Shown: positions 7,131-18,167, numbered from the stretch's first letter. The stretch is 64,000 nucleotides of DNA from Marixanthomonas ophiurae (GCF_003413745.1 NZ_QVID01000001.1:1302001-1366000); one strand, 5' to 3'. Translations and numbers: made by a program. The notes: generated by a model not told the origin, from the sequence alone.

Positions 7131-9437
7131 ATGAGTAAAGAGAGCAGACGCCGAGAGGCTTTAGTATACCACGCAAAACCGAAACCAGGTAAAATTCAAG
7201 TAGTGCCTTCAAAAAAATACGCGACCCAAAGAGATCTTTCTTTGGCGTATTCTCCAGGTGTTGCTGAACCTTGTTTAGAAATAGAAAAAGAAACGAATAA
7301 CGTTTATAAATATACCAACAAAGGAAACTTAGTTGCTGTAATATCAAACGGAACAGCGGTTTTAGGGTTAGGTAACATAGGGCCTGAAGCTTCAAAACCT
7401 GTGATGGAGGGGAAAGGATTGCTCTTTAAAATATTTGCGGATATTGATGTGTTTGATATTGAGGTAAATACTGAGAATATAGATGAGTTTATCGATACTG
7501 TTAAAAACATCGCCCCCACATTCGGCGGTATTAATTTGGAGGATATTAAGGCTCCTGAAGCTTTTGAAATTGAGCGCAGATTAAAAGAAGAGTTGGATAT
7601 TCCGGTGATGCATGACGATCAACATGGAACAGCTATTATTTCAGCCGCAGCTTTGTTGAATGCATTAGAGTTGGCAGACAAAAAAATTGAAGAAGTTTCC
7701 ATCGTTATTAGTGGTGCTGGTGCTGCGGCAGTTTCTTGTACAAAGCTTTATAAGTCTTTCGGAGCAAAAGCTGAAAATATTGTAATGCTCGACAGCAAAG
7801 GAGTAATTAGAAAAGACCGTGACACACTTTCCGAAGAAAAAGGAGAATTTGCGACTGCTCGTAAAATAGACACGTTAGCTGAGGCCATGAAAAATGCAGA
7901 TGTCTTTGTAGGCTTGTCAATTGCTGATATTGTATCGCCAGATATGCTAAAAAGTATGGCAGACAATCCAATTGTCTTTGCCATGGCCAACCCGAATCCA
8001 GAAATAGATTACGATTTAGCGATTAAAACACGTAAAGATATCATTATGGCGACTGGTCGCAGTGATCATCCTAATCAAGTTAACAATGTACTTGGGTTTC
8101 CTTTCATTTTTAGAGGTGCACTAGATGTTCGTGCCACCAAGATTAATGAAGAAATGAAGATGGCTGCTGTGAAAGCCTTAGCTGAATTAGCGAAAGAGCC
8201 GGTTCCAGAACAGGTAAATATTGCTTACGGTGAAACAAGATTAACTTTTGGAAGAGACTATATTATTCCAAAACCCTTCGACCCTCGCTTAATTGCTGCG
8301 GTTCCTCCAGCGGTTGCCAAAGCGGCTATGGAAAGCGGAGTAGCCACTGAAGATATTGTCAATTGGCAAAAATATGAAGATGAGCTACATGAACGTTTAG
8401 GTAGTGATAATAAAATTATACGATTGTTATTAAACAGAGCTCGTACAAACCCCAAACGAATTGTATTTGCTGAAGCCGATCATTTAGATGTTTTAAAAGC
8501 AGCTCAAATTGTACATGAAGAAGGAATTGGGACTCCAGTCCTGTTAGGGAGAAAAGAAATTATTCTCGAATTGATGGAGCAAATTGAATTCGATGTAGAG
8601 AATTTAGAGATTATCGATCCAAAGTCTGACGAGCAGGAAGAAAAGCGAAATTATTATGCTGAAAAGCACTGGAAAAACCGAAGAAGAAGCGGTATTACAC
8701 TATATGATGCTCAAAAAATAATGCGGGAGCGTAATTATTTTGCTGCCATGATGGTAAATGAAGGCGATGCAGATACCATGATTTCAGGATACTCAAGAGC
8801 GTACCCTTCAGTTGTTCGGCCAGTTTTAGAAACCATTGGTAGGTTTGATGGGGTAAGTAAAGTTGCCACTACCAATTTAATGTTAACAAAGCGAGGACCT
8901 TTATTTATTTCAGATACTTCGATAAACATAGACCCTACAGCTAAGGAATTGGCTAAAATTGCACAGATGACCAATTACACTATGAAAATGTTTGGGTTAA
9001 CACCAGTAATTGCGATGGTTTCATATGCAAATTTTGGTTCGTCAAAAGACCCACACGCCACTAAAGTAAAAGAAGCTGTGGAGTATCTTCATAAAGTGAC
9101 GCCAGATATGCACGTAGATGGAGAGTTGCAAACAGATTTTGCGTTAAATCCAACGTTACTTCAGAAAAAATTCCCTTTTTCAAAATTGGCTGGTAAAAAA
9201 GTAAATGCTTTAGTATTTCCAAACTTAGACTCTGCAAATAGTAACTACAAGCTTTTAAAAGAACTGAACGGAGTAGAATCTATTGGTCCTATTATGCTTG
9301 GTATGCGAAAACCTGTACACATCCTTCAATTAGGGGCTAGTGTTGAAGAAATGGTTAATATGGCTGCTGTTTCAGTTGTAGATGCACAACAGAAAGAAAA
9401 GCGTAAAAAAGAAGCTTTAAAGCAGCAAAAAGACTAA
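7131..9437 (+). CDS. maeB: NADP-dependent malic enzyme with C-terminal phosphotransacetylase-like domain
   Basis: The 768-residue protein is a MaeB-type fusion. The malic enzyme N-terminal and NAD(P)-binding domains (about 1-410) contain YSPGVAEPC, the metal and substrate motif MHDDQHGTA, and the nucleotide fold VISGAGAAAVSC. A phosphotransacetylase-like domain (about 430-755) follows, including MVNEGDADTMISGYS and GPLFISDTSINIDPTA. It oxidatively decarboxylates malate to pyruvate, giving NADPH. The PTA-like part is generally regulatory (acetyl-CoA binding) rather than catalytic in this family. It has its own promoter and stands alone between queG and ruvA. Confidence 0.96.
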   Translation: MSKESRRREALVYHAKPKPGKIQVVPSKKYATQRDLSLAYSPGVAEPCLEIEKETNNVYKYTNKGNLVAVISNGTAVLGLGNIGPEASKPVMEGKGLLFKIFADIDVFDIEVNTENIDEFIDTVKNIAPTFGGINLEDIKAPEAFEIERRLKEELDIPVMHDDQHGTAIISAAALLNALELADKKIEEVSIVISGAGAAAVSCTKLYKSFGAKAENIVMLDSKGVIRKDRDTLSEEKGEFATARKIDTLAEAMKNADVFVGLSIADIVSPDMLKSMADNPIVFAMANPNPEIDYDLAIKTRKDIIMATGRSDHPNQVNNVLGFPFIFRGALDVRATKINEEMKMAAVKALAELAKEPVPEQVNIAYGETRLTFGRDYIIPKPFDPRLIAAVPPAVAKAAMESGVATEDIVNWQKYEDELHERLGSDNKIIRLLLNRARTNPKRIVFAEADHLDVLKAAQIVHEEGIGTPVLLGRKEIILELMEQIEFDVENLEIIDPKSDEQEEKRNYYAEKHWKNRRRSGITLYDAQKIMRERNYFAAMMVNEGDADTMISGYSRAYPSVVRPVLETIGRFDGVSKVATTNLMLTKRGPLFISDTSINIDPTAKELAKIAQMTNYTMKMFGLTPVIAMVSYANFGSSKDPHATKVKEAVEYLHKVTPDMHVDGELQTDFALNPTLLQKKFPFSKLAGKKVNALVFPNLDSANSNYKLLKELNGVESIGPIMLGMRKPVHILQLGASVEEMVNMAAVSVVDAQQKEKRKKEALKQQKD

Positions 9438-9493
9438 ACTTTTTCCTTCTATATTTTCACATTTTTCAGACGGGCAGATGCAAATAATTATGC

Positions 9494-9501
9494 TATATTT
9501 G
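9494..9501 (+). promoter_or_regulatory. -7 box of ruvA-sprA
   Basis: TATATTTG lies 22 nt before the ruvA ATG and matches the Bacteroidota -7 consensus exactly. No TTG is seen at 20-nt spacing. It would also drive sprA, which begins 3 nt after ruvA. Confidence 0.5.
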
Positions 9502-9523
9502 GCCTTTAACATTTTTATAACGT

Positions 9524-10105
9524 ATGATAACCCACATTGAGGGAAAATTAGTAGAAAAAAACCCGACTGATATAGTGATAGACTGTAATGGTGTTGGTTA
9601 TTTTATCAATGTTTCGCTACATACGTTTTCTCAACTTCCTAATTCTGAAAATATAAAAGTATATACTCATCTACAGGTGCGTGAAGATGCACATACATTA
9701 TTTGGGTTTTATGAAAAAGCAGAACGAGAGATTTTTAGGTTGTTGGTGTCGGTTTCTGGAGTAGGTGCTAGTACAGCTCGCACCATGTTATCATCTTTAA
9801 CACCCGATCAAGTAAAAGATGCGATAGCTACAGAAGATGCAGCGGTTATTCAATCTGTTAAGGGAATAGGTACAAAAACCGCACAAAGGGTGATATTAGA
9901 TTTAAAAGACAAAGTACTAAAAGTAGAAGGCTTGTCTGGTATTTCTTCTAGTTCAAGCAATACGAACAAAAATGAAGCGTTATCTGCTTTGGAGACGCTG
10001 GGATTTGCACGTAAACAATCTGAAAAAGTTTGCGAAAAAATAATAAAGCAAAACCCACAGGCAACTGCTGAAGAAATTATAAAACAAGCTTTAAAAAATT
10101 TATAA
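9524..10105 (+). CDS. ruvA: Holliday junction DNA-binding protein RuvA
   Basis: RuvA tetramers bind the four-way junction and load RuvB. The 193-residue protein has the N-terminal OB-fold, a helix-hairpin-helix pair (VSGVGASTARTML and VKGIGTKTAQRVILDLKDK) and a C-terminal RuvB-contacting domain after a Ser/Asn linker. The length is typical. sprA starts 3 nt downstream, so the DNA repair gene and the secretion gene probably share a message. Confidence 0.96.
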   Translation: MITHIEGKLVEKNPTDIVIDCNGVGYFINVSLHTFSQLPNSENIKVYTHLQVREDAHTLFGFYEKAEREIFRLLVSVSGVGASTARTMLSSLTPDQVKDAIATEDAAVIQSVKGIGTKTAQRVILDLKDKVLKVEGLSGISSSSSNTNKNEALSALETLGFARKQSEKVCEKIIKQNPQATAEEIIKQALKNL

Positions 10106-10108
10106 CAA

Positions 10109-13100
10109 TTGGGCGCAAAAAATTACAATTACATTCATAAGTTTTGTAGGTTATTATTAATTATAGGGGCTGTCTTTGCAACTACAGCAACTGCCTTTTC
10201 ACAAGATTCTACCAAAACTGGATATGTTGAGGGACGAATAGACCTACCACAACCAACAAGCATTGAAGATTTATACACCTACGACCCGGTTACCGATCGG
10301 TATATTTACACCAGAACATTAGGGAGTTTTAAAATTTCGTATCCTATTATTCTTACTCCGGAAGAATATCAACAACTTATTTTGGAACAGGATATGAAGT
10401 CCTATTTTAAAGAAAAAATCGATGCGGCCGATGGAAGGAAAGAAGGATCTGAGGAGGCACAAAAAAACTTGTTACCAACATTTTATGTAAACTCTAATTT
10501 TTTCGAATCTATTTTTGGCGGAAATACAATTGAAGTAATTCCACAAGGTTCGGTAGAAATTGATCTTGGTCTTTTATATACCAAGCAGGACAATCCATCT
10601 TTTTCTCCTAGAAACCGAAGCAACTTGTCTTTTGATTTTGACCAACGTATCAGTTTAAGTTTATTAGGTAAAGTAGGAGAGCGGCTTCAGATTACCGCAA
10701 ATTACGACACTCAATCAACGTTTGATTTTCAGAATCAAATAAAATTAGAATATACGCCTACCGAAGACGATATCATTCAAAAAATAGAAGTAGGTAACGT
10801 AAGTATGCCACTCAACAGCTCCTTAATTCAAGGTGCTCAAAGTCTGTTTGGGGTAAAAACCCAATTACAATTTGGAAAAACGACAATTACAGGAGTGTTT
10901 TCTGAACAAAAATCTGAAACTCGTACCGTAACAGCAGAAGGCGGTGCTACCGTTACTGATTATGAGCTTTTTGCTTCCGAATACGATGAAAATCGTCACT
11001 TTTTCTTAGCACATTACTTTAGGGATAATTATGATAGGACATTAGAACAGTATCCTTTTATCAACTCAAACGTACAAGTTACAAGGGTAGAGGTGTGGAT
11101 TACTAACCGTAATAATAATACTGAAAACGTTCGTAATATTGTTGCTTTACAGGATATTGGGGAGTCAAACTCAGAAAATATTGGTCTTACTGTGCCACCA
11201 GGAGGGTTTATCAATAAACCTCGAAATTCATTTCCTGATAATAGTAATAACGATTTTAATCCCTTTGGTATAAATGATCCTTCAGTACCTTCTGTTTTGA
11301 ACAGTGCGATACGTGATGTTGCCACAGTACAATCTGGTTTTGGAGGTGTTCCTGTACAACAAGGAGTTGATTATGTAGTTCAGGAAAACGTAAGAAAGTT
11401 GCAGCCAAGTGAATATACGTTACATCCTCAATTGGGGTATGTTTCCTTAAACCAACGGTTGAGTAATGATGAAGTCCTTGGTGTGTCTTACCAATTTACC
11501 GTAAATGGGAAAGTATATCAAGTTGGTGAATTCTCTAATGATGGAGTAGAAGCTACGGGTACTGGAAATACTGGTGACGGTGGCGGTGATCCAAATATTC
11601 CACCACAAGGAGGTATAGAAGGAGTGGCTCAAAACTTAGTGGTTAAAATGTTGAAAAGTAATATTACCAATGTTGAAGAACCGGTTTGGGACTTGATGAT
11701 GAAAAACATCTACTCTATAGGTGCTTTTCAATTAGAGCAAGAAGATTTTAAAATGAATATTCTTTATACAGACCCTTCTCCGCTTAACTATATTACTGGT
11801 GTAGATGGAGTACCGTTACCCGAAGACGTTGAAAGCACGACGTTGCTTCGTGTCTTTAATTTAGATAGATTGAATTTTAACGGAGATCCACAACAAGGAG
11901 GAGATGGTTTCTTTGACTTTTTGCCCAATATTACAGTTGATACACAAAACGGTCAAATAATATTCACCTCGGTGGAACCTTTTGGTAAGTACTTATTCGA
12001 CAAGTTAGACAATACACCAGGTGGTGTGGAAAATTATAATGTACCATCTACCTATAACGCCAATCAAAATAAATATGTGTTTAGAACTTTATATACTTCT
12101 ACCAAAACACAAGCAGAACAAGAAGACAGTGATAAAAACAAGTTTCAGTTAAAAGGTAGTTATAAATCTACCGGAGCAGATGGTATCCCAATTGGAGCTT
12201 TTAATATCCCACAAGGTTCGGTTACAGTTACAGCTGGAGGGCGTGAATTAGTTGAAGGGGTAGATTACACCGTAAATTATCAACTTGGGAGGGTGCAAAT
12301 TTTAGACCCATCATTATTGAACTCCAATACACCTATACAGATTTCTACAGAAAATAACACGCTTTTCGGGCAGCAGACTAAACGTTTTACAGGGTTAAAT
12401 GTAGAGCATAAATTCAGTGATAAGTTTCAAGTTGGAGCTACGTATTTAAATTTGAACGAACGTCCTTTAACGCAAAAGTCTTCTTACAATGCAGAGCCTA
12501 TTAATAATACTATTTTTGGGTTCAATGCAAATTATTCTACCGAAGTGCCATTCTTAACAAGGTTGGTAAACAAATTACCTAATATAGATACCGATGTAGA
12601 ATCGAACGTTTCATTAAGAGGTGAATTTGCTTACTTGATGCCTGGAGCACCAAAAGTTTCAGACTTTGAAGGAAAAGCGACAGTTTATGTTGATGATTTT
12701 GAAGCTTCACAGACCGAGTTGGATATCAGTACACCAAATACTTGGTTCTTAGGAAGCACCCCAGTAAATTTTGGAGGTGAAATTTCAAACGAGTTATCTT
12801 ATAATTACAATCGCGCAAAACTAGCTTGGTACACAATAGATCCTATATTTTATAGTAGCCAACGTCCAGATGGCATTACAGATGAAGACCTTTCATCACC
12901 TTTTACAAGAAGAGTTTTTAGGGATGAAATTTTCCCACAACAAGATATTATACAAGGGCAAACACAGGCTTTATTTTCTTTAGATTTAGCTTATTTTCCT
13001 TCAGAAAGAGGCCCCTATAACTTTAACCCACAAGCGGCAGGGGGGAATACATTACCAAACCCTCAAGATAGGTTTGCAGGTATTTCTAGGCAATTAACCA

Positions 13101-16100
13101 CCACAGATTTTGAACGGTCCAATGTAGAGTATATCCAGTTTTGGGTTATGGATCCCTACATTTATGATGAAACTAGTGGGCAGACTGGTGGATCTATTAA
13201 TTTTAACTTAGGTAATATTTCCGAGGATCTTTTAAAAGACGGAAGAAAACAATATGAAAACGGATTGCCTGAAAATGGTGGGGATGAGAATACGATACCT
13301 ACCATTTTTGGAAAAGTACCAACTAACCAATCACTTGTTTATACATTTGATACTGAGGGACAACAGCGTACCAACCAAGATATAGGTTATGATGGACTTA
13401 ATGATGCTGGTGAAGCTGCTAAGTTCACAGACTTCGGTAACTTGGCCGATCCGGCAAATGACAACTATCAATACTTTTTACAAGCAGATGGCGATGTAAT
13501 CAACAGATACCGTCAATATAATGGTACAGAAGGGAACTCTCCTGTAGAAGTTACTGACGTTAACCGTGGTTCAACTACACAACCAGATGTTGAAGACATT
13601 AACCGTGACAACACCATGAATACGGTAGATGCTTATTTTGAATATAACGTTCCAGTATTTCCAGGGATGGACGCAAGTAACAACGATTATATTACCGATG
13701 TAAAGGAAATACAAGTAACCACACCTAACAACGAAACCATTGATGCTCGTTGGGTACAATTTAAAATACCAATTAGTGATCCAGACCAGGTCATTAATGG
13801 AATATCTGACTTTAGATCTATCCGTTTTATGCGAATGTATCTTTCACAATTCTCTGAAGCGACCGTACTTCGTTTTGGTACCCTAGAATTGGTACGTGGT
13901 GATTATAGAAGATATACTCAAACACTTGATTTAACTGGAGAAGACCCTGAAATGGATGATACTGTCTTTGAAAGTGAAGCAGTAAATATTGAAGAAAATG
14001 AAAATAGGCAGCCAATTCCTTATGTATTACCTCCTGGGGTGTTGCGTGAGCAATTAAATAATAACAACAACTTGATCCGTCAAAATGAGCAATCCCTTGC
14101 TTTACGGGTTAATGGATTGGAGCCTGGCGATGGTCGTGGAGTTTATAAAAATTTCAATGTAGATATGCGTCAGTATAAAAACTTAGAAATGTTTATCCAC
14201 GCAGAGTCGTTACAGAATGAAGCAGCTTTAGCTGATGGCGAAATGGTTGCGTTTATGCGTTTGGGGAATGACCTTTCACAAAACTATTACGAAATTGAAA
14301 TCCCGTTAAACCCAACCTCCTTTGGATCAACGTCTCGAGAAGAAATTTGGCCTGCCGCAAACCGAATAAACCTTCCATTGGCATTACTTCAAGAAGTAAA
14401 AACACGTGTATTGGGAGCAACAGAACCGCCTGAGGATCTAACGCAGCCTGTTTATTTTAATCAATCGGAACTCGATCCCAATTTCTCAGGTCCTGAAAAT
14501 GAAATGCGTATTGGTATTAAAGGAAACCCGAGTTTTGGTAATGTACGTACCATCATGTTGGGTATGAAAAATAGAGAATCTAATACCAGTGATATTGCTG
14601 GAGAAGTTTGGTTTAACGAACTGCGTCTTTCTGATTTGAAAAATGAAGGCGGTTGGGCAGCAGTTGCTACGCTCGATGCGAATATGGCCGACTTTATGAA
14701 TGTAAGTGCAACTGGGAGAAGAAGCACCGTTGGTTTTGGATCTGTAGAACAAGGACCAAACCAAAGAAGCCGTGAAGATATAAAGCAGTACGATGTTGTT
14801 ACTAACTTTAACTTAGGACAATTACTTCCTGAGAAATGGGGTATTCAGTTGCCATTTAATTATGGTCGTTCTGAAGAATTGATTACGCCACAATACGACC
14901 CCGAATTTCAGGATATTGAATTAGACACTCGTCTTGATAATACCGACGATGAAGATGAGAAAGAAGATATTAGACAACGATCTGTAGACTATACTAAAAG
15001 ACAAAGTATAAACTTTATAGGTGTTCGGAAAGATAGGACTGGTGATAAAAAACCTATGCCGTATGATATTGAAAACTTTACCTTCTCATATTCTTATAAT
15101 CAAGTAGATCACCATGATTTTGAAATCGAAGATGCCTTGGATCAAAACGTAAGGTTAGGTGGAACTTATAATTATAATTTTGATCAAAAACCCTACGAAC
15201 CTTTTAAAAAGAATGATTCTCTTTTTACCGGGAAGTATTGGCAGTTTTTGAAAGATTTTAATGTCAATTACAAACCAACAAATATTTCGGTAAGTTCAAA
15301 TATAGTTCGTCAATACAATGAACAAAAATTTAGAGAATTGAATACGTTACCTGGAAACATTGGTATTCCTACATTATATCAACGTAATTTCTTGTTTAAT
15401 TGGGAGTACACTATCAATTATAATTTAACTAAATCACTACGTTTCAACTTTACTTCATCAAACAACAGGCTTGTAACCAATTATTTGGACGATCAAGGTT
15501 TTTCAGATGATAGTATTGGTATATGGGATGGATTTTTCGATATTGGAGAGCCTAATCAACATTTTCAGTCTTTACAATTGAATTACGATTTACCTTTCGA
15601 CAAATTTCCGTTCTTGAAATTTATTAGGGCAACCTATTCTTACACGGGTGATTTCCAATGGCAGGATGGTAGTGATCTCTTTAACAACATTTCAATACCA
15701 AATAATGATGGTTCGGGTAGTCAAGTGTATGATTTAGGAAATTCGGTGCAAAACGCAATGACGCATGCCATTAATTCTAATATTGATATGAGTGGCTTCT
15801 ATCGTTATGTTGGTCTTACCAAGAAAACTAAAAGCAGCAATGAGGCCAACGCACGTAGTGCAAGACAGAACAGTGCCGCTGGCGGTAACAAGGCAGGATT
15901 GGGTAATGACAGAGAAGGCAAAGACAGGGAAGAACAAGAAGATAGAAATGCCCAGTTCACCAAAAGTGGCGATTCCAATGTTTTAGGTAACAACGGGAGC
16001 ACTCAAACAGGTGGCGGTTCATTAAGTACTGGCGATAAAGCTGTTAATACTGTTATTGGCTTGGTTACTTCCATTAAGAAAATTAAGTTCAATTATCAAG

Positions 16101-17386
16101 AAAACCAAGGTATTTTCCTTCCAGGATATACTCAATCCATAGGTTTTATTGGTACGTTAAGGCCTACAACCGCTTTTACTTTCGGTAGCCAAGCTGAAAT
16201 AAGAGAAGAAGCGGCACGCAAAGGGTGGCTTACGCTGTATCCGGAATTCAATGAGCAATATACTGAAGTGGAAAATAGGCAAATGGATATTCAGGTGAAC
16301 CTAGAACCATTAAATGACCTTACCATAGATATTAACGGAAACCGTTTATATTCTGAAAATTATGCTGAAAATTATATAGTTGAAGATAATAGATACCGTT
16401 CATTAACGCCAAATACCTTCGGAAACTTTAATATATCTACCTTATTAATAAAAACAGCATTCAGTGCTAGTGACGAAAATAGTTCTGAAGCTTTTAATGA
16501 CTTCAGAAGCAACAGACTTGTTATTGCAAACAGACTCGCTGAAGATTATTATGGCGGAGGAAATATTCCACGTGATCCTGATACAGGATATCCAATAGGT
16601 TTTGGCAGAACTAGTCAAGATGTATTGTTGCCAGCGTTTCTAGCAGCTTATAAAGGGAGCGATGCTTCTAGCGAAAAGAAAGGGTTTTTAAGAGACATAC
16701 CGCTACCTAACTGGGATATTAAATATACAGGGTTAATGAACTTAGATTGGTTCAAAAAACGATTTAAACGTTTTTCATTACAACATGGTTATAGAGCTGG
16801 TTACACGGTAAATCAATTTCAAACCAATTTAGATTATGATCGCTTTAATCCAGATGCGGTAGACCAAGCAGGGAACTTTAAAAGTGAGACTTTGTTGAGT
16901 AATGTAAATCTTACCGAACAATTTTCACCATTATTACGTGTAGATTTTGAGATGAAAAACTCTATAAAGATTCTTGCCGAATACAGAAAAGACAGGGCAC
17001 TATCTTTGAGTTTTGCAAACAACTTACTTACCGAAATACAAGGAGATGAAATTATTCTTGGTTTAGGCTATAGATTGAAAGACCTTACTATTGGGACTAA
17101 TTTTGGTGGAAAAAAGAAAATACTTAAAAGTGATTTAAACTTTAAAGTAGATCTTTCTAGAAGGGATAACAAGACTATTATTCGCTACTTAGATATTGAA
17201 AATAACCAAACAACCGCAGGGCAGACCATATATGGACTTCAGTTTTCTGCAGATTATGCGTTGAGTAAAAATTTGACAGCATTATTTTATTACGATCATA
17301 CGTTCTCAGAATATGCCATCTCAACAGCATTCCCACAAACGACAATTAGAAGCGGTATAACCCTTCGGTATAACTTCGGAAACTAA
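10109..17386 (+). CDS. sprA: SprA, type IX secretion outer-membrane translocon
   Basis: SprA (Sov) is the very large beta-barrel that forms the protein-conducting pore of the type IX secretion system and is needed for gliding in flavobacteria. The 2425-residue protein begins with a signal peptide ending near TATAFSQD and has the long beta-rich repeats and length typical of SprA. It ends in an aromatic-terminated strand (TLRYNFGN), as expected for BAM-dependent insertion. A low-complexity polar region lies at about residues 1905-1975. The start is TTG at 10109, 3 nt after ruvA. The following gcvH-vanZ-TonB genes commonly accompany sprA in flavobacteria. Confidence 0.95.
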   Translation: MGAKNYNYIHKFCRLLLIIGAVFATTATAFSQDSTKTGYVEGRIDLPQPTSIEDLYTYDPVTDRYIYTRTLGSFKISYPIILTPEEYQQLILEQDMKSYFKEKIDAADGRKEGSEEAQKNLLPTFYVNSNFFESIFGGNTIEVIPQGSVEIDLGLLYTKQDNPSFSPRNRSNLSFDFDQRISLSLLGKVGERLQITANYDTQSTFDFQNQIKLEYTPTEDDIIQKIEVGNVSMPLNSSLIQGAQSLFGVKTQLQFGKTTITGVFSEQKSETRTVTAEGGATVTDYELFASEYDENRHFFLAHYFRDNYDRTLEQYPFINSNVQVTRVEVWITNRNNNTENVRNIVALQDIGESNSENIGLTVPPGGFINKPRNSFPDNSNNDFNPFGINDPSVPSVLNSAIRDVATVQSGFGGVPVQQGVDYVVQENVRKLQPSEYTLHPQLGYVSLNQRLSNDEVLGVSYQFTVNGKVYQVGEFSNDGVEATGTGNTGDGGGDPNIPPQGGIEGVAQNLVVKMLKSNITNVEEPVWDLMMKNIYSIGAFQLEQEDFKMNILYTDPSPLNYITGVDGVPLPEDVESTTLLRVFNLDRLNFNGDPQQGGDGFFDFLPNITVDTQNGQIIFTSVEPFGKYLFDKLDNTPGGVENYNVPSTYNANQNKYVFRTLYTSTKTQAEQEDSDKNKFQLKGSYKSTGADGIPIGAFNIPQGSVTVTAGGRELVEGVDYTVNYQLGRVQILDPSLLNSNTPIQISTENNTLFGQQTKRFTGLNVEHKFSDKFQVGATYLNLNERPLTQKSSYNAEPINNTIFGFNANYSTEVPFLTRLVNKLPNIDTDVESNVSLRGEFAYLMPGAPKVSDFEGKATVYVDDFEASQTELDISTPNTWFLGSTPVNFGGEISNELSYNYNRAKLAWYTIDPIFYSSQRPDGITDEDLSSPFTRRVFRDEIFPQQDIIQGQTQALFSLDLAYFPSERGPYNFNPQAAGGNTLPNPQDRFAGISRQLTTTDFERSNVEYIQFWVMDPYIYDETSGQTGGSINFNLGNISEDLLKDGRKQYENGLPENGGDENTIPTIFGKVPTNQSLVYTFDTEGQQRTNQDIGYDGLNDAGEAAKFTDFGNLADPANDNYQYFLQADGDVINRYRQYNGTEGNSPVEVTDVNRGSTTQPDVEDINRDNTMNTVDAYFEYNVPVFPGMDASNNDYITDVKEIQVTTPNNETIDARWVQFKIPISDPDQVINGISDFRSIRFMRMYLSQFSEATVLRFGTLELVRGDYRRYTQTLDLTGEDPEMDDTVFESEAVNIEENENRQPIPYVLPPGVLREQLNNNNNLIRQNEQSLALRVNGLEPGDGRGVYKNFNVDMRQYKNLEMFIHAESLQNEAALADGEMVAFMRLGNDLSQNYYEIEIPLNPTSFGSTSREEIWPAANRINLPLALLQEVKTRVLGATEPPEDLTQPVYFNQSELDPNFSGPENEMRIGIKGNPSFGNVRTIMLGMKNRESNTSDIAGEVWFNELRLSDLKNEGGWAAVATLDANMADFMNVSATGRRSTVGFGSVEQGPNQRSREDIKQYDVVTNFNLGQLLPEKWGIQLPFNYGRSEELITPQYDPEFQDIELDTRLDNTDDEDEKEDIRQRSVDYTKRQSINFIGVRKDRTGDKKPMPYDIENFTFSYSYNQVDHHDFEIEDALDQNVRLGGTYNYNFDQKPYEPFKKNDSLFTGKYWQFLKDFNVNYKPTNISVSSNIVRQYNEQKFRELNTLPGNIGIPTLYQRNFLFNWEYTINYNLTKSLRFNFTSSNNRLVTNYLDDQGFSDDSIGIWDGFFDIGEPNQHFQSLQLNYDLPFDKFPFLKFIRATYSYTGDFQWQDGSDLFNNISIPNNDGSGSQVYDLGNSVQNAMTHAINSNIDMSGFYRYVGLTKKTKSSNEANARSARQNSAAGGNKAGLGNDREGKDREEQEDRNAQFTKSGDSNVLGNNGSTQTGGGSLSTGDKAVNTVIGLVTSIKKIKFNYQENQGIFLPGYTQSIGFIGTLRPTTAFTFGSQAEIREEAARKGWLTLYPEFNEQYTEVENRQMDIQVNLEPLNDLTIDINGNRLYSENYAENYIVEDNRYRSLTPNTFGNFNISTLLIKTAFSASDENSSEAFNDFRSNRLVIANRLAEDYYGGGNIPRDPDTGYPIGFGRTSQDVLLPAFLAAYKGSDASSEKKGFLRDIPLPNWDIKYTGLMNLDWFKKRFKRFSLQHGYRAGYTVNQFQTNLDYDRFNPDAVDQAGNFKSETLLSNVNLTEQFSPLLRVDFEMKNSIKILAEYRKDRALSLSFANNLLTEIQGDEIILGLGYRLKDLTIGTNFGGKKKILKSDLNFKVDLSRRDNKTIIRYLDIENNQTTAGQTIYGLQFSADYALSKNLTALFYYDHTFSEYAISTAFPQTTIRSGITLRYNFGN

Positions 17387-17419
17387 ACTACAAAATAAAC
17401 TTTTTAAGAATTATATATT

Positions 17420-17800
17420 ATGAATATACCAGCAGACCTAAAATACACCAAAGACCACGAATGGATAAAAATTGAAGGCGATGTAGCAACGGTTGGAGTA
17501 ACCGATTTTGCCCAAGGCGAATTGGGTGACATTGTCTATGTGGAAGTAGAAACTGTAGATGAAACTATGGAAAGGGAAGAGGTTTTCGGAACTGTAGAGG
17601 CTGTCAAAACTGTTTCTGACCTTTTTTTACCGCTTTCAGGAGAAATTATTGAGTTTAATAAAAACCTAGAAGAAGAGCCCGAAAAAGTGAATTCTGATCC
17701 ATACGGCGAAGGATGGATGATAAAAATTAAACTATCAAACCCTGATGAGGTTGAAGATTTATTAGATGCAGCAGCTTATCAAGAGATTATCGGAGCCTAA
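17420..17800 (+). CDS. gcvH: Glycine cleavage system H protein
   Basis: GcvH shuttles the aminomethyl group on lipoyl-lysine between the P, T and L proteins of the glycine cleavage complex. The 126-residue protein carries the lipoylation site [12 protein letters not shown] with Lys at about 63, and KYTKDHEWI near the N-terminus. The other gcv genes are not in this window. Its last 35 nt overlap the start of the VanZ-like gene in another frame. Confidence 0.97.
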   Translation: MNIPADLKYTKDHEWIKIEGDVATVGVTDFAQGELGDIVYVEVETVDETMEREEVFGTVEAVKTVSDLFLPLSGEIIEFNKNLEEEPEKVNSDPYGEGWMIKIKLSNPDEVEDLLDAAAYQEIIGA

Positions 17801-18167
17801 AGTCCTTGGCATACTGGCCATAACATATACAACTTTCATAACCATTATGTTGTTGGTGCCTTCACAAGGTTTATTGCCTCAACAAGATGGAATACCGTAT
17901 GACAAAGCCGCCCATGTAATTATTAATTGCATTTTAATAGTGTTTTGGCTTTTGTTTTTTTATATAAAGGAAAACAAAATGATGGCTGTAATAACTATAT
18001 ATGCAGTTTTTGGCTTTTGTTTGCTCTATGGCATAATAATTGAAGCTTTACAATATATGTTTACAACCTATAGACAAGCAGATATGCTTGACGTAGTGGC
18101 AAATGCAATAGGACTACTTATAGGTGTTGGCCTTTTTAGAAAGGTAAAAGACAAAATTTACAACTAA
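17766..18167 (+). CDS. VanZ-like family membrane protein
   Basis: The 133-residue protein has four predicted transmembrane helices and the VanZ-type pattern [16 protein letters not shown], followed by [32 protein letters not shown]. Its molecular function is not established; the first described member affects teicoplanin sensitivity. The ATG at 17766 lies inside gcvH (35-nt overlap). Starting at the next ATG (17846) would remove the first helix, so the overlapping start is preferred. Confidence 0.85.
   Translation: MQQLIKRLSEPKVLGILAITYTTFITIMLLVPSQGLLPQQDGIPYDKAAHVIINCILIVFWLLFFYIKENKMMAVITIYAVFGFCLLYGIIIEALQYMFTTYRQADMLDVVANAIGLLIGVGLFRKVKDKIYN

Noticed and set aside
15734-16002. Overlapping ORFs on both strands inside sprA
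   Set aside because: They fall in the low-complexity polar region of SprA, where codon bias opens other frames.
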